A DNA stretch of 64,000 nucleotides, from assembly GCA_016800925.1 (NCBI GenBank), contig JABCPU010000246.1:37980-101979 (forward strand). The letters are read 5' to 3'. Position 1 is the first letter of the stretch. The number at the start of each line of letters is the position of its first letter. Shown piece by piece: positions 1-10,378 of this stretch. The notes under the pieces are model-generated. The model had not been told where the DNA came from. It saw only the letters and a list, made by a program, of their open reading frames with translations, and searched no databases. This DNA comes from Suillus spraguei (lineage: Eukaryota; Basidiomycota; Agaricomycetes; Boletales; Suillaceae). Position numbers and translations under genes: made by a program.

Positions 1-239
1 GATCTGCCAAGGGGACCAAAAGAGCCCGAAAATTGTCATCATCACCGACCCAGCTAGGTGCTGACTCTGGTGGTAAGAGGTTGGGCAATACAGGCCTGCT
101 CGAGGGTCCAGCACCGGTGGGTGCTAACTCTGGTGGTGGGAAGTAGGGCATCAAGGGTGGTATGGGTGATGGGAAGTCAGTCACTACAAACTATTGGATA
201 CATTAATGCAAGTAAAAAGTAGACGTACCTGGAGCAATA

Positions 240-451
240 CAGTGGCTCAAAAAACTGTCCGCATGTTTTGACATTTTTCACTATCTATGATATTGTGTGA
301 GAATGAACAAATTCCTCAAGGACATACTTATACCACATTGTAGTATGGCTTCAGGGCTTTTACTTGAGCCCTACACCGTGGGAATCGGCGGAGATATGGT
401 GGAGATATAAGGCTTATAAAATGATGACTCATGTGGACAGTTTTTTGAGTG
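240..451. repeat. Left terminal inverted repeat of the Tc1 element
   Basis: About 212 bp matching the reverse complement of 1613-1826. The outer motif CTCAAAAAACTGTCC recurs inverted at the inner edge (436-449), so each arm has two transposase-site-like motifs facing each other. Confidence 0.9.
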
Positions 452-599
452 TATATTAAAACTATATAAATCATTATTTATGACACCATAAAAATCATGC
501 CACTATTATATAAATTATAAAGTGGTGTCATTATGTTATTTTATGACTATATCTAACTATATAAACCAGAATATCTCATGTATCATAGTCATAATCACC

Positions 600-1586
600 A
601 TGAAAGCCATCTCCTCTGCTCAAAGAGATAATATCCTCTCTCTGTCTTATGCTGGCCTCTCTGCTCGCCAAATTTCCTCTAGAACTGGAGTATGCAAGTC
701 CACTGTGGCCAAGTTCATCAAAGAAAGCCACCCAGACAAGGAAAACTCTTGTGGAGGACGTCCATCCAAGCTTACCTCTACTGACAAAAGGGCTATTATC
801 CAACATATCACTACAGGAAAGGCTGATAATGCTGTCCAAGCCACCCATTATATCAATTCCACCATCACTACCCCTGTCTCTTCACAAACTGTGAGGAATG
901 TTCTCAAGGCAGCTCATCTCAAGGCAGTAACAAAGAAGAAAAAGCCTCTTCTCTCCATCAAACATAGGCAGAGAAGACTAGCCTTTGCCTTAGCTCATCA
1001 ACACTGGACTGTAGAGGACTGAAAGCGTGTTATATGGTCAGATGGGAAGGTGTATGTATGGAAAAAGAAGGGAGATGGCCTAACAGACAGAGAGGTTAAT
1101 GGGACTGTCAAGTTTGGAGGAGGTTCTTTAATGGTATGGGGCTGTATGGGATGGAATGGTGTGGGAATGCTTGCTGAGGTTGAGGGGAAGATGAATGCTG
1201 AGCAGTATGTGGACATTTTAAATGACCACTTGCTGCCTAGCTTGGCAGAATCAGGGATTGATGAAGAAGATATCATTTTCCAACAGGATAATGATCCCAA
1301 GCACACATCCAGAAGAGCTAGGGAATGGTTTGAAGAACATAACATCAGTGTTCTTGACTGGCCAGCACAGTCTCCTGATGTCAATGTCATTGAACATCTC
1401 TGGGGAACACTCAAGAAAAAGCTTCAAGCCTATGAAAACCCCCCTAAAGGAGTATGGGAGCTTTGGGAGAGAGTAGCAGTGGAATGGGGGAAGATCACAG
1501 CTGAGGATTGCCAGAAATTAATTGAGAGTATGCCTAGAAGGATAGAGGCAGTAATTAAAGCCAAGGGAGGTCATACAAAATACTAG
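600..1586 (+). pseudogene. Tc1 transposase, broken by TGA and a small deletion
   Basis: From the ATG at 600 the N-terminus is a helix-turn-helix region (LSARQISSRTGVCKSTVAKF), then a second HTH block ending WTVED. The TGA at 1021-1023 follows, where Tc1 proteins usually have W (WKRVIWSD). After the stop the frame continues WSDGKVYVW. Family members normally have about ten residues between the SD of the first catalytic block and the SDG before the YVW block, so an internal deletion has fused two SD motifs. The second catalytic Asp is in QQDNDPKHTS and the Glu in SPDVNVIEHLW. The C-terminus is complete at 1586. Inactive as it stands. Confidence in the family is high. Confidence 0.92.
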
Positions 1587-1612
1587 AATACCTGGTTATT
1601 ACTGTAAAATAC

Positions 1613-1826
1613 TTGAGTCAAAAAACTGTCCGCATGAGTCACCATTTTGTGAGCCTTGTATCTCCACCATATCTCCACCGATTCCCACGGTGTAGGGCTC
1701 AAATGAAAGCCCTGAAGCCATACTACAATGTGGTATAAGCATGTTTTTGAGGCATTTGTTTGTTCTCACACAATATTATAGATAGTGAAAAATGCCAAAA
1801 CATGCGGACAGTTTTTTGAGCCACTG
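1613..1826. repeat. Right terminal inverted repeat of the Tc1 element
   Basis: Mirror of 240-451. The inner motif copy lies at about 1617-1632 and the outer copy at 1801-1824. The arm includes the shared block with GTGGGAATCGG / CCGATTCCCAC. Confidence 0.9.
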
Positions 1827-2226
1827 TATATCCACTTGAGGATCCAGTGCCAGTCAGTGCTAACTCTGGTGGCGGGAAGTAGGGTGTCAAGGGCACTATG
1901 GGTGATGGGAAGTAGGGCACTACAAACTGTTAGATACATTAAGGCAAGCAAGAAGTAGACGTACCAAAGTCCTGCTGGGGGTGAGCAAAGTCTTGATGGG
2001 GCGCAGAGCCTTGCTGATAAAGCAGAAGCTTAACACCATGAGGATTGAATAACAGTGGCTGATTTGAGGCATGAAGGTTAAAGTAAGACATTGGTTCACT
2101 CAGCTGTTCATCAACAAGATCTAATTGACTATCTGCAGGAGCATGAGAAGGGTTGAGGCCTGATCCACGTGCAGATTTTGCAAAGTTAGTCTTACCTTTG
2201 CGTGATGGTTTGCGTCTCTTGGCCAT

Positions 2227-2538
2227 AGAATGGAAGTTGAGGATGCATGGGCACACAGAGCAGTCCAATTTGAATTCTACGAGAAGTGACTGTACACAAA
2301 CAAGATCCAAATAAACTACATGTCTTGTGACATGGGGCTGCAAAATGAATAAGGGTTAAGATGAAGGGGCACAATGTAAAGAGAACAGGTGCAGATGTGA
2401 AAATCAATACAAATGAGAAAAGAGTCATGATCGATGTGATAGACAGTGGCACACATGTTACAATGTGTTCTTATTGATTGATTAGTTGGGTGTACAATCA
2501 CCAGACATGTGTAGGCATACCTCAATTAGGAGCGCTGA
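2227..2538. other. No gene seen; 5' flank of the unknown gene
   Basis: About 310 bp between the start codon of the left-edge gene and the first solo LTR. It may hold that gene's promoter. I see no coding signal. Confidence 0.4.
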
Positions 2539-3489
2539 TGTAACGAACATATTGGTGCTAGGCTTAAAACCCCATCTTTTCACACTCATCTCATGTCTAT
2601 AGAAGTTACCACTTGTCCATGGCCGTCTTACCCCTGTAGCAGTCCTGGCGGCATCCCATGCTTACCGCACACCATACCGACTGCTGCACCACGTTCCACG
2701 TACCAATGTCCTCCCATGTCCTTGCCGCGTTCACATAGCTCCATTTGGTGCGTTGTTTGTTTTATGTTTGTTATCACTGATTCCACAGCAAGTCTTATTA
2801 CCTGTCGCCTTGTGCCGCAGCGCCTTGCGCCATGTTTACATATGGCGGTTACTACACTTGAGCGCTACTGATCTTGCCTAGAGCATTCCAAGTACATACG
2901 ATTTAGGATATAAGCACCATGTACCCCGCACGATACAATACCTGATTTTACCCCATTGCACGTACTATAGGTCAGGATTAGTGTCTAGCTCTGGAACCAC
3001 CCAGTAGTAGACTTAGTCTTTAAAGTTTGTTACCGCTCATTAATTGATCTCGCTCTTTCACCATTACTGCTGGACTCCTGATTGCTATTTTTACTGAACT
3101 TCTCACGCACCACTACTTTACTGCTGAAAGTACCGTGGCCTTCTTTACTGTCTCTTTGCACTGCTTGCAATCTTACTGCTACTGCTGAGATTATTGCTCG
3201 CCACCACTCGCTCGATGTTACTGATACAGACTCTATTTCAACAACGCTAGTACCACTACATACGACGCTAGTTCCGGCGGCATCATCGCTGACCACAGCA
3301 ACTTACCGCTGACTACGACGCTACATTTGCACATTGGTTTGACTCGAACTTAACCATACTAACAGGCATCCGCCTTTAGGGTCGAACACTCTTGTTTCGC
3401 AAGTGAAGCAGACTAGACAGAGCACAAGACCACACATACTAACTTAGGAGGTAGTTTATCTACAGCCCAGGTTAGGTTGTATCTTTACA
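2539..3489 (+). mobile_element. Solo LTR, family T (TGTAAC...TTTACA), forward
   Basis: It starts TGTAACGAACATATTGG and ends TAGGTTGTATCTTTACA, so it has TGTAA/TTACA ends as LTRs do. Length 951 bp. A near-identical copy lies inverted at 4405-5356, and a shorter relative is at 57779-58442. Flanks are CTGA (2535-2538) and CCGA (3490-3493), a possible 4-bp target duplication with one mismatch. No coding capacity. Internal retroelement sequence is absent on both sides, hence the solo LTR call. Confidence 0.8.
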
Positions 3490-4404
3490 CCGATATGGCA
3501 TGGAAAATTCAGGCTAATTTTGTATATCTAGGACTATCTTCCAGTGGACGCCATGCAAGTACCTATCATCTTGGGATCTGATAAAACTCCTGTGACACGG
3601 ATCACTGGAGGGCTCGAGATGCACCCACTCTTCATCACCAATGGTAACATCAATTCGGAGGTTCACTCCAAGGCTACCCTACGAGCTTGGCGCTGCATTG
3701 CCTACATGCCCATTGCTAAGTTTCATGTTCATCCTGACTATCAGACCATCCTTCAGGTGCGGCTATGGCATAAGTGTGTTGATCTCGTCTGTGCCAACCT
3801 GAAGGTTGCAGCAAAAGATGGCTGTTTCATGTCTGATCCTTCCCGGCATATTTGGTATGTCTTTACCCCACTTATCGCCCGTGTATGCGACCTTCCTGAG
3901 GCCTCTATGATCACTGCAGTCAGTAAAAATGTATCTCCTATCACTATGGTGACACAAGACAAATTTGGTGACAGAGTTCTCTACCCTCCTCATACTGGGA
4001 AGCACATGCTACAGCTTATCCATGATATTGCCAAAGAGATTGACCCTTGGGATCTTGACAAATTTCAGAAGGCAGCCAAAGCCACCCATCTATCTGGCAT
4101 CCACATGCCATATTGGCTTGATTGGTTATTCTTGTGCCCATCTGTCTTTCTCGCTGGTGAAGTATTTTATTGCTCAGCACAAACGGGTGGGAACACGATA
4201 CTTTACTAAAGGCATCACTCACATTAACCAAATGACTGGCTGTGAGCATCAAGATATCCAACAGACCATTGTTGCTTCAATTGCAGGCACTGCTCCACCC
4301 AGATTCATTTGTGCAATCAATGCTCTCATAGATTTCATCTACCATGCCTAAAATCCAGTTCATTCCCCTGAATCCCTAGAGTTGATGGTACAGGCACTTT
4401 CCGA

Positions 4405-5356
4405 TGTAAAGATACAACCTAACCTGGGCTGTAGATAAACTACCTCCTAAGTTAGTATGTGTGGTCTTGCACTCCATCTAGTCTGCTTCACTTGTCAAAC
4501 AAGAGTGTTTGACCCTAAAGGGGGATGCCTATTAGTACAGTCTAATCTAAGTCAAACCAGTGAGCAAATGTAGCATCATAGTCAGCAGTAAGCTGCTGTG
4601 GCTAGCAATGATGCCACAGGAACTAGCATGGTAAGTAGTGGTACTAGCGCCATTGAAACAATGTCAGTAACAGTGTCATTGAGCGAGCGGTGACAAGCGA
4701 TAATATCAGCAGTAGCGGTAAGATGCGAGGGGTGCAAAGAAACAGTAAAGAAGGCTGTGGTACTTTCAGCGGTAAAGTAGTGGTGTGTGAAGTTCAGTCA
4801 AAATAGGGGTCAAGGATCTAGTGGTATGCCAGCAGTAACAGTGAATGAGGAAAATTGATTAATGAGCGGTAAAGAACTTTAAAGACTAAGTCTACTACTG
4901 GGTAGATCCAGAGCTAGACACTAATCCTGACCTATAGTACGGTAAAAATAGAGTACTGTATCGTGTGGGCTACACGGTGCTTATATCCTAGATTGCATGT
5001 ACTCAGAATGCTTTAGGCGAGATCAGTAGCGCTCGAGTGCAGTAACCACCGTATGTAAATGTAGCATGAGGCAGCTGCAGCACAAGGCAACATGTAATAA
5101 GACTTGCCATGGAATCAGTGATAACGAACATAAAACAAACTACACACCAAATGGAGCTATGTGGATGCAGCAAGGACATGGAAGGACATTGGTACGTGGA
5201 ATGTGGTGCGGCAGTCGGTATGGTGTGCAGTAAGCATGGGATGCCACCGGCAATGCTAAAGGGGTAAGATGGCCATGGACAAGTGGTAACTCCTATAGAT
5301 GTGAGACGAGTGCTAAAAGGTAGGGTTTCGAGGCCAGCACCAATATGTTCGTTACA
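4405..5356 (-). mobile_element. Solo LTR, family T, inverted, inside the Plavaka gene
   Basis: Reverse-complement copy of 2539-3489, 952 bp, TGTAAAGATACAACC at 4405 through TTCGTTACA at 5356. The flanks are CCGA (4401-4404) and CCAA (5357-5360). Removing the LTR and one flank gives GCA CTT TCC GAT TTT CAT, which restores the Plavaka frame (ALSDFHALED). This supports an insertion with a 4-bp target duplication, one base since mutated. Confidence 0.85.
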
Positions 5357-5739
5357 CCAATTTTCATGCACTGGAGGACTCTATCATCGAAGCTGAGGCG
5401 AGGAAGGGGAAGAAGGGAGCAAAAGAAGATTTTTTCATCCCCAACTTGAGCTACTGCAAAGTTTCAGAGGTACGATCAAGAGACTGGGCACTTTGATGCA
5501 ATTTTCAGCTGATATGACGGAGTGCTTATTCATCACTCACTGCAAAGATCTCTTTGCGCAAACAAGTCGGTGAGTGAATGATTTCACAGAGCAGTGCATA
5601 CACATTCTCAACTGCCAGGAATCAATGGAATTATTCAACCTGTACATGCTGATCCATTCCCATGGCGCATCCCTTGTCAACACCATACACCTTGAAGATG
5701 AGGAAGTGACAACCATTAATCCAGCACTCTCCTGGGTAG

Positions 5740-6827
5740 GTATTTGCACAGGTACAGGTAACCCGCACGGGTCACAGGTACAGGTACGGGTTGGAGTGTT
5801 GAGTACCCGTTACCCACATGGGTACTGCCGAATGTGCTTACAAATATTTGGGGCAACATGTGCCACTGCCAAACAGTAAGTGCACATCAAACTACACTTA
5901 CTGCTAGTATGGAAAGCCAGACCACCATGCTCTACTTCCAAGGCTTCCACTTCTCAGAACATTCCTGCACTCTTCTGGACTTTCTGAACTCACCTGCATT
6001 CATTTATGCTTCCTTGTGCTCATTTGGATTTGCCTGCATATGGACTTGCCTGTATTCATTTGTGCTTGCCTGCACTTGTTTGGACCTGCCTGGACTTGCA
6101 TGTTGCCTGCATTCATCTGTGCTTGCCTGCACTCTTTTGCACTTGCCTGCACTCATTTGGACCTGCCTGGACTTGCATGTTGCCTGCATTTGTCTGCGCT
6201 TGCCTGCACTCTTTTGCACTTGCCTGCACTCTTTTGCGCTTGCCTGCACTTGTTTGGACCTGCCTGCATTTGTTTGTACTTGCCTGCACTCATTTGGACC
6301 TGCCTGGACTTGCATGCATTTGTCTGTGCTTGCCTATGCTCATTTGGACTCGCATGGACTCGTCTGTATTCATCTGGACTTGTCTGTGCTTGCATACGCT
6401 CATTTAGACTCACATAGCCTCATCTGGACTCATCTGTAGTCATCTGGACTCCTCTGTATTTGTCTGCTTGCCTGCACTCATTTTCACTTGCCTGAGCTTA
6501 TCTGCTTGGGTCTGCTCTCACCTGTACCTCCACTCCTCTCATTCTGGCACCTTCAGGTGTCATTCGCATATGTTCAAGCCACATCAGCATTTGCTGACGT
6601 GCGCTGGGCATATGCGTTAAGCACTAGAAAAGGGCTTGTACCTTGAGGGAGAAGAGGCTGATCTCAAGGATGGTTGGGACAACATTTTATTAACTTGACC
6701 TATGTATCTACAGTGTATTTTAATGCCATACCCATCAAGTACCCGCATACCCGCTGCATACCCACTGCTACCCACTGCTACCCATCAGTACCCGTCATAA
6801 GACCCATACCCGTTGGTACCCTTGGGT
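5740..6827. mobile_element. Probable non-autonomous hAT-like insertion in the Plavaka gene; ends approximate
   Basis: The Plavaka coding sequence stops near 5735 and resumes near 6828. Both edges of the insert carry clustered GGGTA/TACCC motifs in opposite orientation (5745-5830: GGTACAGGTAACCCGCACGG; 6725-6825: repeated ACCCATACCC and TACCCACTGC). Subterminal GGGTA-type repeats are seen in some hAT elements. No transposase inside; a minisatellite fills the centre. I could not identify a clean 8-bp target duplication. Confidence 0.5.
5985..6500. repeat. Degenerate minisatellite (CTTGCCTGCACTCATTTGGA-like)
   Basis: About 500 bp of a roughly 20-nt unit built on CTTGCCTGCACT, with TTTGGACC and TTTTGCG variants. 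Open frames on both strands here only translate the repeat and should not be called genes. Confidence 0.9.
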
Positions 6828-7039
6828 GTATGAAGCACATTCCATTCATGGACCTCGTCAAGTCCATAATCATTTTCACAAGGGCATTCTTTCTGGAGAT
6901 GCTCTCACTGCATTCCATTTAACTTCAATGTCAGATCTCAAGTCTCAGTTGCCTGCTGATATTCTCACCAAATACACACTCCCTGATTTTGATCATGCAG
7001 TTTCTCAGTTCATCCAACATTTTTCCCTCTCCAGCGGCA

Positions 7040-9827
7040 AGAATAGCCAGATAATCCTTTGTGATGCGAGAGATGGTCAGATATTGAATAGAATTGTGCT
7101 GAAGGTGTTTAAGTCAACCTGCAAGGAATACTAATATGAAAAAACTCACACCCCACCATGCCACTATATTCTCGACATCCTCTAGTGGTGCAGCTAGGTA
7201 GTCATTGAGCTCTTGGCAAGGCCTTCGGTTTGTGGTGTCACTTGCAACATGAGTTTTGACAGCATCGCACATCCAGCTGTGGCCGTATGACCCTTGGCAA
7301 GCAAGTGAGGAGGGAGCCACAACAATGGGCTCTGCATCAGGCAAGGAAGTATGATGGTAGTACTTGTCAAAAACTTTCTGCAAATGTTTTATACCCTCAT
7401 CAAAGTCACAAGGCTCCCATTTACCCTTTGCATATGCCACCTTATAGTTTGGGTCGAGCGCTACACAGTAAGATAGTACATTAGATAGGCCATTATAGTA
7501 ACAACAACACATACCAAGGCAAATGAAGTAGACATTGGTTTCGTCGATCTTGTGGTACCACTTGCAAATATTGTCAAGGCCAGACTTAATGGCAGTTGAA
7601 AAATCATTGGACTTCAAAGAATCAGCCATGTTTTGCCAAGTTTCTTGGAGATACTCAAGGACTGGAATCGCATGCCACACGGTAGGTTCACGAGTTACAG
7701 AAAATGTTTGTTGAGCATTTGCAGGCTCCTAGTTATACAGTAGGTTAATATGATGAATTGATGAAGATGCTTGAACATACCTGAAGCACATCATGCATCA
7801 ACCCCAACTTCTTCCATTCTTCGGCCGAAATCTTGAATGTGCCATATGACTTGCCCTGTAAGTTTGGGACTTTGTCACTGTCATCTGCCAGCTGTATGAA
7901 CCAATTCATGTCCTGCCAGGAAATTATATTGTGTTAGTATAGTTCATAGGGAGAGTAATAGTAACTAACTGACCTTATACAACTTAAGTGTGCACTCTAA
8001 CATCCCAAACAATGAGGCCCATCAGGTGCGAATCCATTTCAAAAGCTCAAGCTTTGGCTCATTGACCTCAGTGCAGCATTTTTAGAAGAAGGTTGGGCTT
8101 GCAGAGATTTCCACACCTGAATGAAGGGTTCATCAAACAGAGTTAGTCGGACAAGGATACAAACTTACCTGCGTGACGAGTGCAAGTGCTTTGCCAACAG
8201 TATCAGCAACATCAAAATCAGTCATATCATCATTGTCATTGTCATCAGTTGCGTTCTTGAGGAGAATGCTTGCTGGTGTAGGAACAACCTCCTCGACAAA
8301 GTGTTGTTTTGTGGCTAAGTGTAAGGCGTGCCCAAACAACTGAATAAACATCAGCATACATAGAACACAATATTAGATAGATCACTTACCGCACGCGGTG
8401 CTCGCCTGCAATCCATTTCTTGCTGGAAGGGTCAATAGCAAGTGCAAAGTTTGAATGGCCGTATCATTATTGGTGGCATTGTCAGCCGTCAGCCATCCAA
8501 CCTTCATCCAAATGCCATAGTTATTGATGGTTTCAATGAGAATTCTTCCAATATTGCTGCCGCTATGGTTGCCATTAATGATTGTGAATGCAAGCTGCTC
8601 AGACTTCAATTCCCACTCCTGAGGTTTGCCAGCTGGTGAGTCAATATAATGTGCCCTGATGGAGAGGAAAGGAATGCCAGGTTCAGATGTCCATGAGTCG
8701 AAGGTAAGTGAAATCTTGCTATCGACATGCTTGAGTTTCTCCTTGACATGTTGGACAGTGAGCTTCATGCGTTCATGAATTTTGTCATGAATTTTTGTAT
8801 GATAAGGGATATCCCTGTCTGAAAGGGAGGGCTGGAGGTATTTCAGCAGATGATGAAATGGACCCTTGTCAATGAGTTGGAATGCCTAAGTAAAGTACAT
8901 ATAGCATGAGCATCCTAATTTCAAAGTCATGTTTGAATCACGCACCTCATCCTCAGAGACAATAAGCTCAATGATATAATCCATCAGGCCAAACTTGGTG
9001 AATTCAGGAACTTTAGGTGCAAGAGGGCCATCCAACGTTTGTTGTGCTCCATTGGTCGATTTGGAGTTAAGAGATATGGCACAGTCATGCATCTGGATGC
9101 CTCTTTGCTTGCAGTGGTCTTGGTAGAGCGGAAAGTGACACTTTGGATTGCAAGCAATATGGGTGCGACAAGTTGAGACACTGCCTTTAAAAAAACATTG
9201 GTTGGACAGTACATCATTGGCTCTGAAAATCATGTTAGTTATCAGTGTGATTTGTTTAACATTGAAACTTACTTGCATATCTCACACCACCAGCCGTCTT
9301 CATGTTCTTGGGTGTGAGGGTTAACACAGCCTTTCTCCTGCATGAATATTCCCTTTTAAGTCTGCACTGCACTCAATTTTCTTGGTCTGCTTGCAATCCT
9401 CGCAATCCTGGTCTTGGTCCTTTGGTAAGCTTCCTCCAAGTCTTTGTCTTTGTTGTTCTTCTCCTCTTCTCTTCCTCTTCTTCTTCCTCATCATCTGAAA
9501 ATTTTCTAGCACAGGGGGTTCATCATCGTCATTGTCATTGCAGTGACGGATGAGATGGGAGCCAGTTTGCACTCACTTGGGTGCAGGCTGACTTCGAGGA
9601 GGTGCTGGAGCCGATCATTTGGTGGGAGCTGCATTAGTAGCCTCACAGATTTTTTCTGTCGGTTTAAGAGCTCGACCTGAGTGATGAGACACAAAAGCAG
9701 TCAGTGTGCCATTGGATGCAGGAAGCAGAGGTGGAGCAGGCATGGGAATGTCATCATCTGGGTCATTGTACCAATCAATGGCACTAGCATCTTTGAGTTG
9801 GCCATCAGATCCAAGTGCGCACACCAT
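7040..9827 (-). pseudogene. hAT transposase with BED zinc finger, C-terminally truncated
   Basis: Reading right to left: an acidic N-terminus from the ATG at 9827 (DWYNDPDDD), then an exon with WWCEICK near 9290 and CRTHIACNPK..H.....HC near 9120, a BED-type zinc finger. Next come the hAT core blocks SLTFDSWTSEPG (about 8700) and VGWLTADNATNN (about 8490), then RTRWASLFGMLE (about 8025), then ALDPNYKVAYAK (about 7455). The dimerisation tail is ELNDYLAAPLEDVENIVAWWG, spliced across a 51-nt intron (7149-7099) to HNSIQYLTISRITKDY, and is cut off near 7040. Several introns separate the blocks. An in-frame TGA lies near 9628 and a TAG near 8083. Probably non-functional: the last part of the hATC domain is lost. 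Confidence 0.82.
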
Positions 9828-10189
9828 TCTTGCAGCCAGAAGAGTGAATATTGTACCTGTAGTAGATCATTTATACCAAAATTTGTGGTAAGAGATTAGA
9901 AAAATGTGATGCACCTTGAACATACTGTTGCCATGTATTCTGGACATAAATTAGATTATAATCCGCATAATGATGCACAGTGAGCTTACCGAAACATCAA
10001 GTAGATTACCGAGGAAGCCAGACGTCGCTGATAGAAATGCGTTGAGTGTTTTGGTCCTAAAGAGAGAGCCATTTTTGATCGTCCGAAGATCAATGTTCCA
10101 GGACTGACAATGGCCATTGAGTTCGTTGCTAGAGGATCAGAAAAGATATTAGTATATAAGCTTGAGGACGTCGAGTGGATCATATACAG

Positions 10190-10378
10190 AACCAGGAACG
10201 GTTCGAACGCGTTCGGACGAGTTCGGACGCGTGCGGAATTTTCAGGCATCATTCGAACGCCGAACGTAATGATGCGTTCGGTCCTGAGGGTATGTCGAAC
10301 GTCGGACCGAACTGACGGTCCGGTCCGGAAGGGTTCAGGTTCGAACCGAAGTTCTGAACCGGACTCCGGCAGCACTAC
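10190..10378. repeat. GTTCGG-rich inverted motif cluster, probable hAT terminus
   Basis: A CpG-dense 190-bp block with GTTCGGACG/CGTCCGAAC words in both orientations (for example GAACGCGTTCGGACGAG, GGTCCGGTCCGG, GGTTCGAACC). It replaces the 5' half of a membrane-protein gene whose second copy at 26.6 kb is longer. Confidence 0.6.

Larger units (their letters stand above)
240..1826 (+). mobile_element. Tc1/mariner-type DNA transposon with both ends and TA target duplication
   Basis: The ends are perfect inverses starting CAGTGGCTCAAAAAACTGTC, with TA at 238-239 and again at 1827-1828. The element is 1587 bp and has terminal inverted repeats of about 215 bp. It carries one transposase gene on the plus strand with a stop codon and an internal deletion, so it is non-autonomous now. 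It sits in an exon of a minus-strand gene. Confidence 0.96.
1..2226 (-). pseudogene. Unknown gene, 5' part, split by a Tc1 insertion; runs off the left edge
   Basis: No family recognised. The ATG at 2226 starts a basic N-terminus (MAKRRKPSRKGK). Exon 1 is 2226-1965, intron 1 is 1964-1920 (45 nt, GTACGT donor). Exon 2 is 1919-1829 continued at 239-229 across the Tc1 element, intron 2 is 228-184 (also 45 nt), and exon 3 is 183 to the edge. Exons 2 and 3 encode two versions of a proline-rich block (FPSPI.PL.PYFPPPELA.TG). The whole intron-plus-exon unit is therefore duplicated. With the Tc1 and one TA removed, the phases of all three exons agree, so the gene was open before the insertion. It could be an accessory gene of a large DNA transposon; that is only a guess. 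Product unknown. Confidence 0.55.
3490..7034 (+). pseudogene. Plavaka-type transposase, broken into three pieces
   Basis: Piece 1 (3541-4404) has the Plavaka hallmark VPIILGSDKTPVTRITGG followed by HPLFITNGNINSEVHSKA. The family motif is VP.ILGSDKT...G....PLY.SIGN.HN. A frameshift near 4150 moves the reading to the frame containing KRVGTRYFTKGITH. Piece 2 (5357-5735) continues FHALEDSIIEAEARKGKKGA and MQFSADMTE, the C-terminal region of these proteins. Piece 3 (about 6828-7034) has HGPRQVHNHFHKGI and TAFHLTSMSD, the usual tail. Insertions separate the pieces: an inverted solo LTR at 4405-5356 and a GGGTA-rich element at about 5740-6827. Frameshifts and stops also occur, so the gene is dead. 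Plavaka transposases are DDE-type enzymes common in mushrooms. The N-terminal part upstream of 3490 was not found. Confidence 0.85.
7035..10378 (-). mobile_element. hAT-superfamily element, truncated at its transposase 3' end
   Basis: Contains a BED-finger hAT transposase on the minus strand. At the left it is cut at about 7035-7040, where its C-terminal coding sequence abuts the Plavaka tail. At the right the likely terminal region is 10190-10378, rich in GTTCGGACG and GGTTCGAACC motifs and ending ACTCCGGCAGCACTAC next to a membrane-protein gene exon. Target duplication not determinable because one end is lost. Confidence 0.65.

Noticed and set aside
2539..5356. One DNA transposon with 950-bp terminal inverted repeats
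   Set aside because: Each arm has LTR ends, the flanks of the right arm restore the Plavaka frame, and a relative of the arm occurs alone at 57779 with its own target duplication.
6004..6417. Several 100-130 codon open frames on both strands
   Set aside because: They translate a 20-bp minisatellite in different frames; no independent coding signal.
6826..7134. A complete plus-strand C-terminal exon of Plavaka to 7134
   Set aside because: From about 7035 on, the opposite strand reads as the hAT dimerisation tail with a good intron, so the plus frame there is a shadow.
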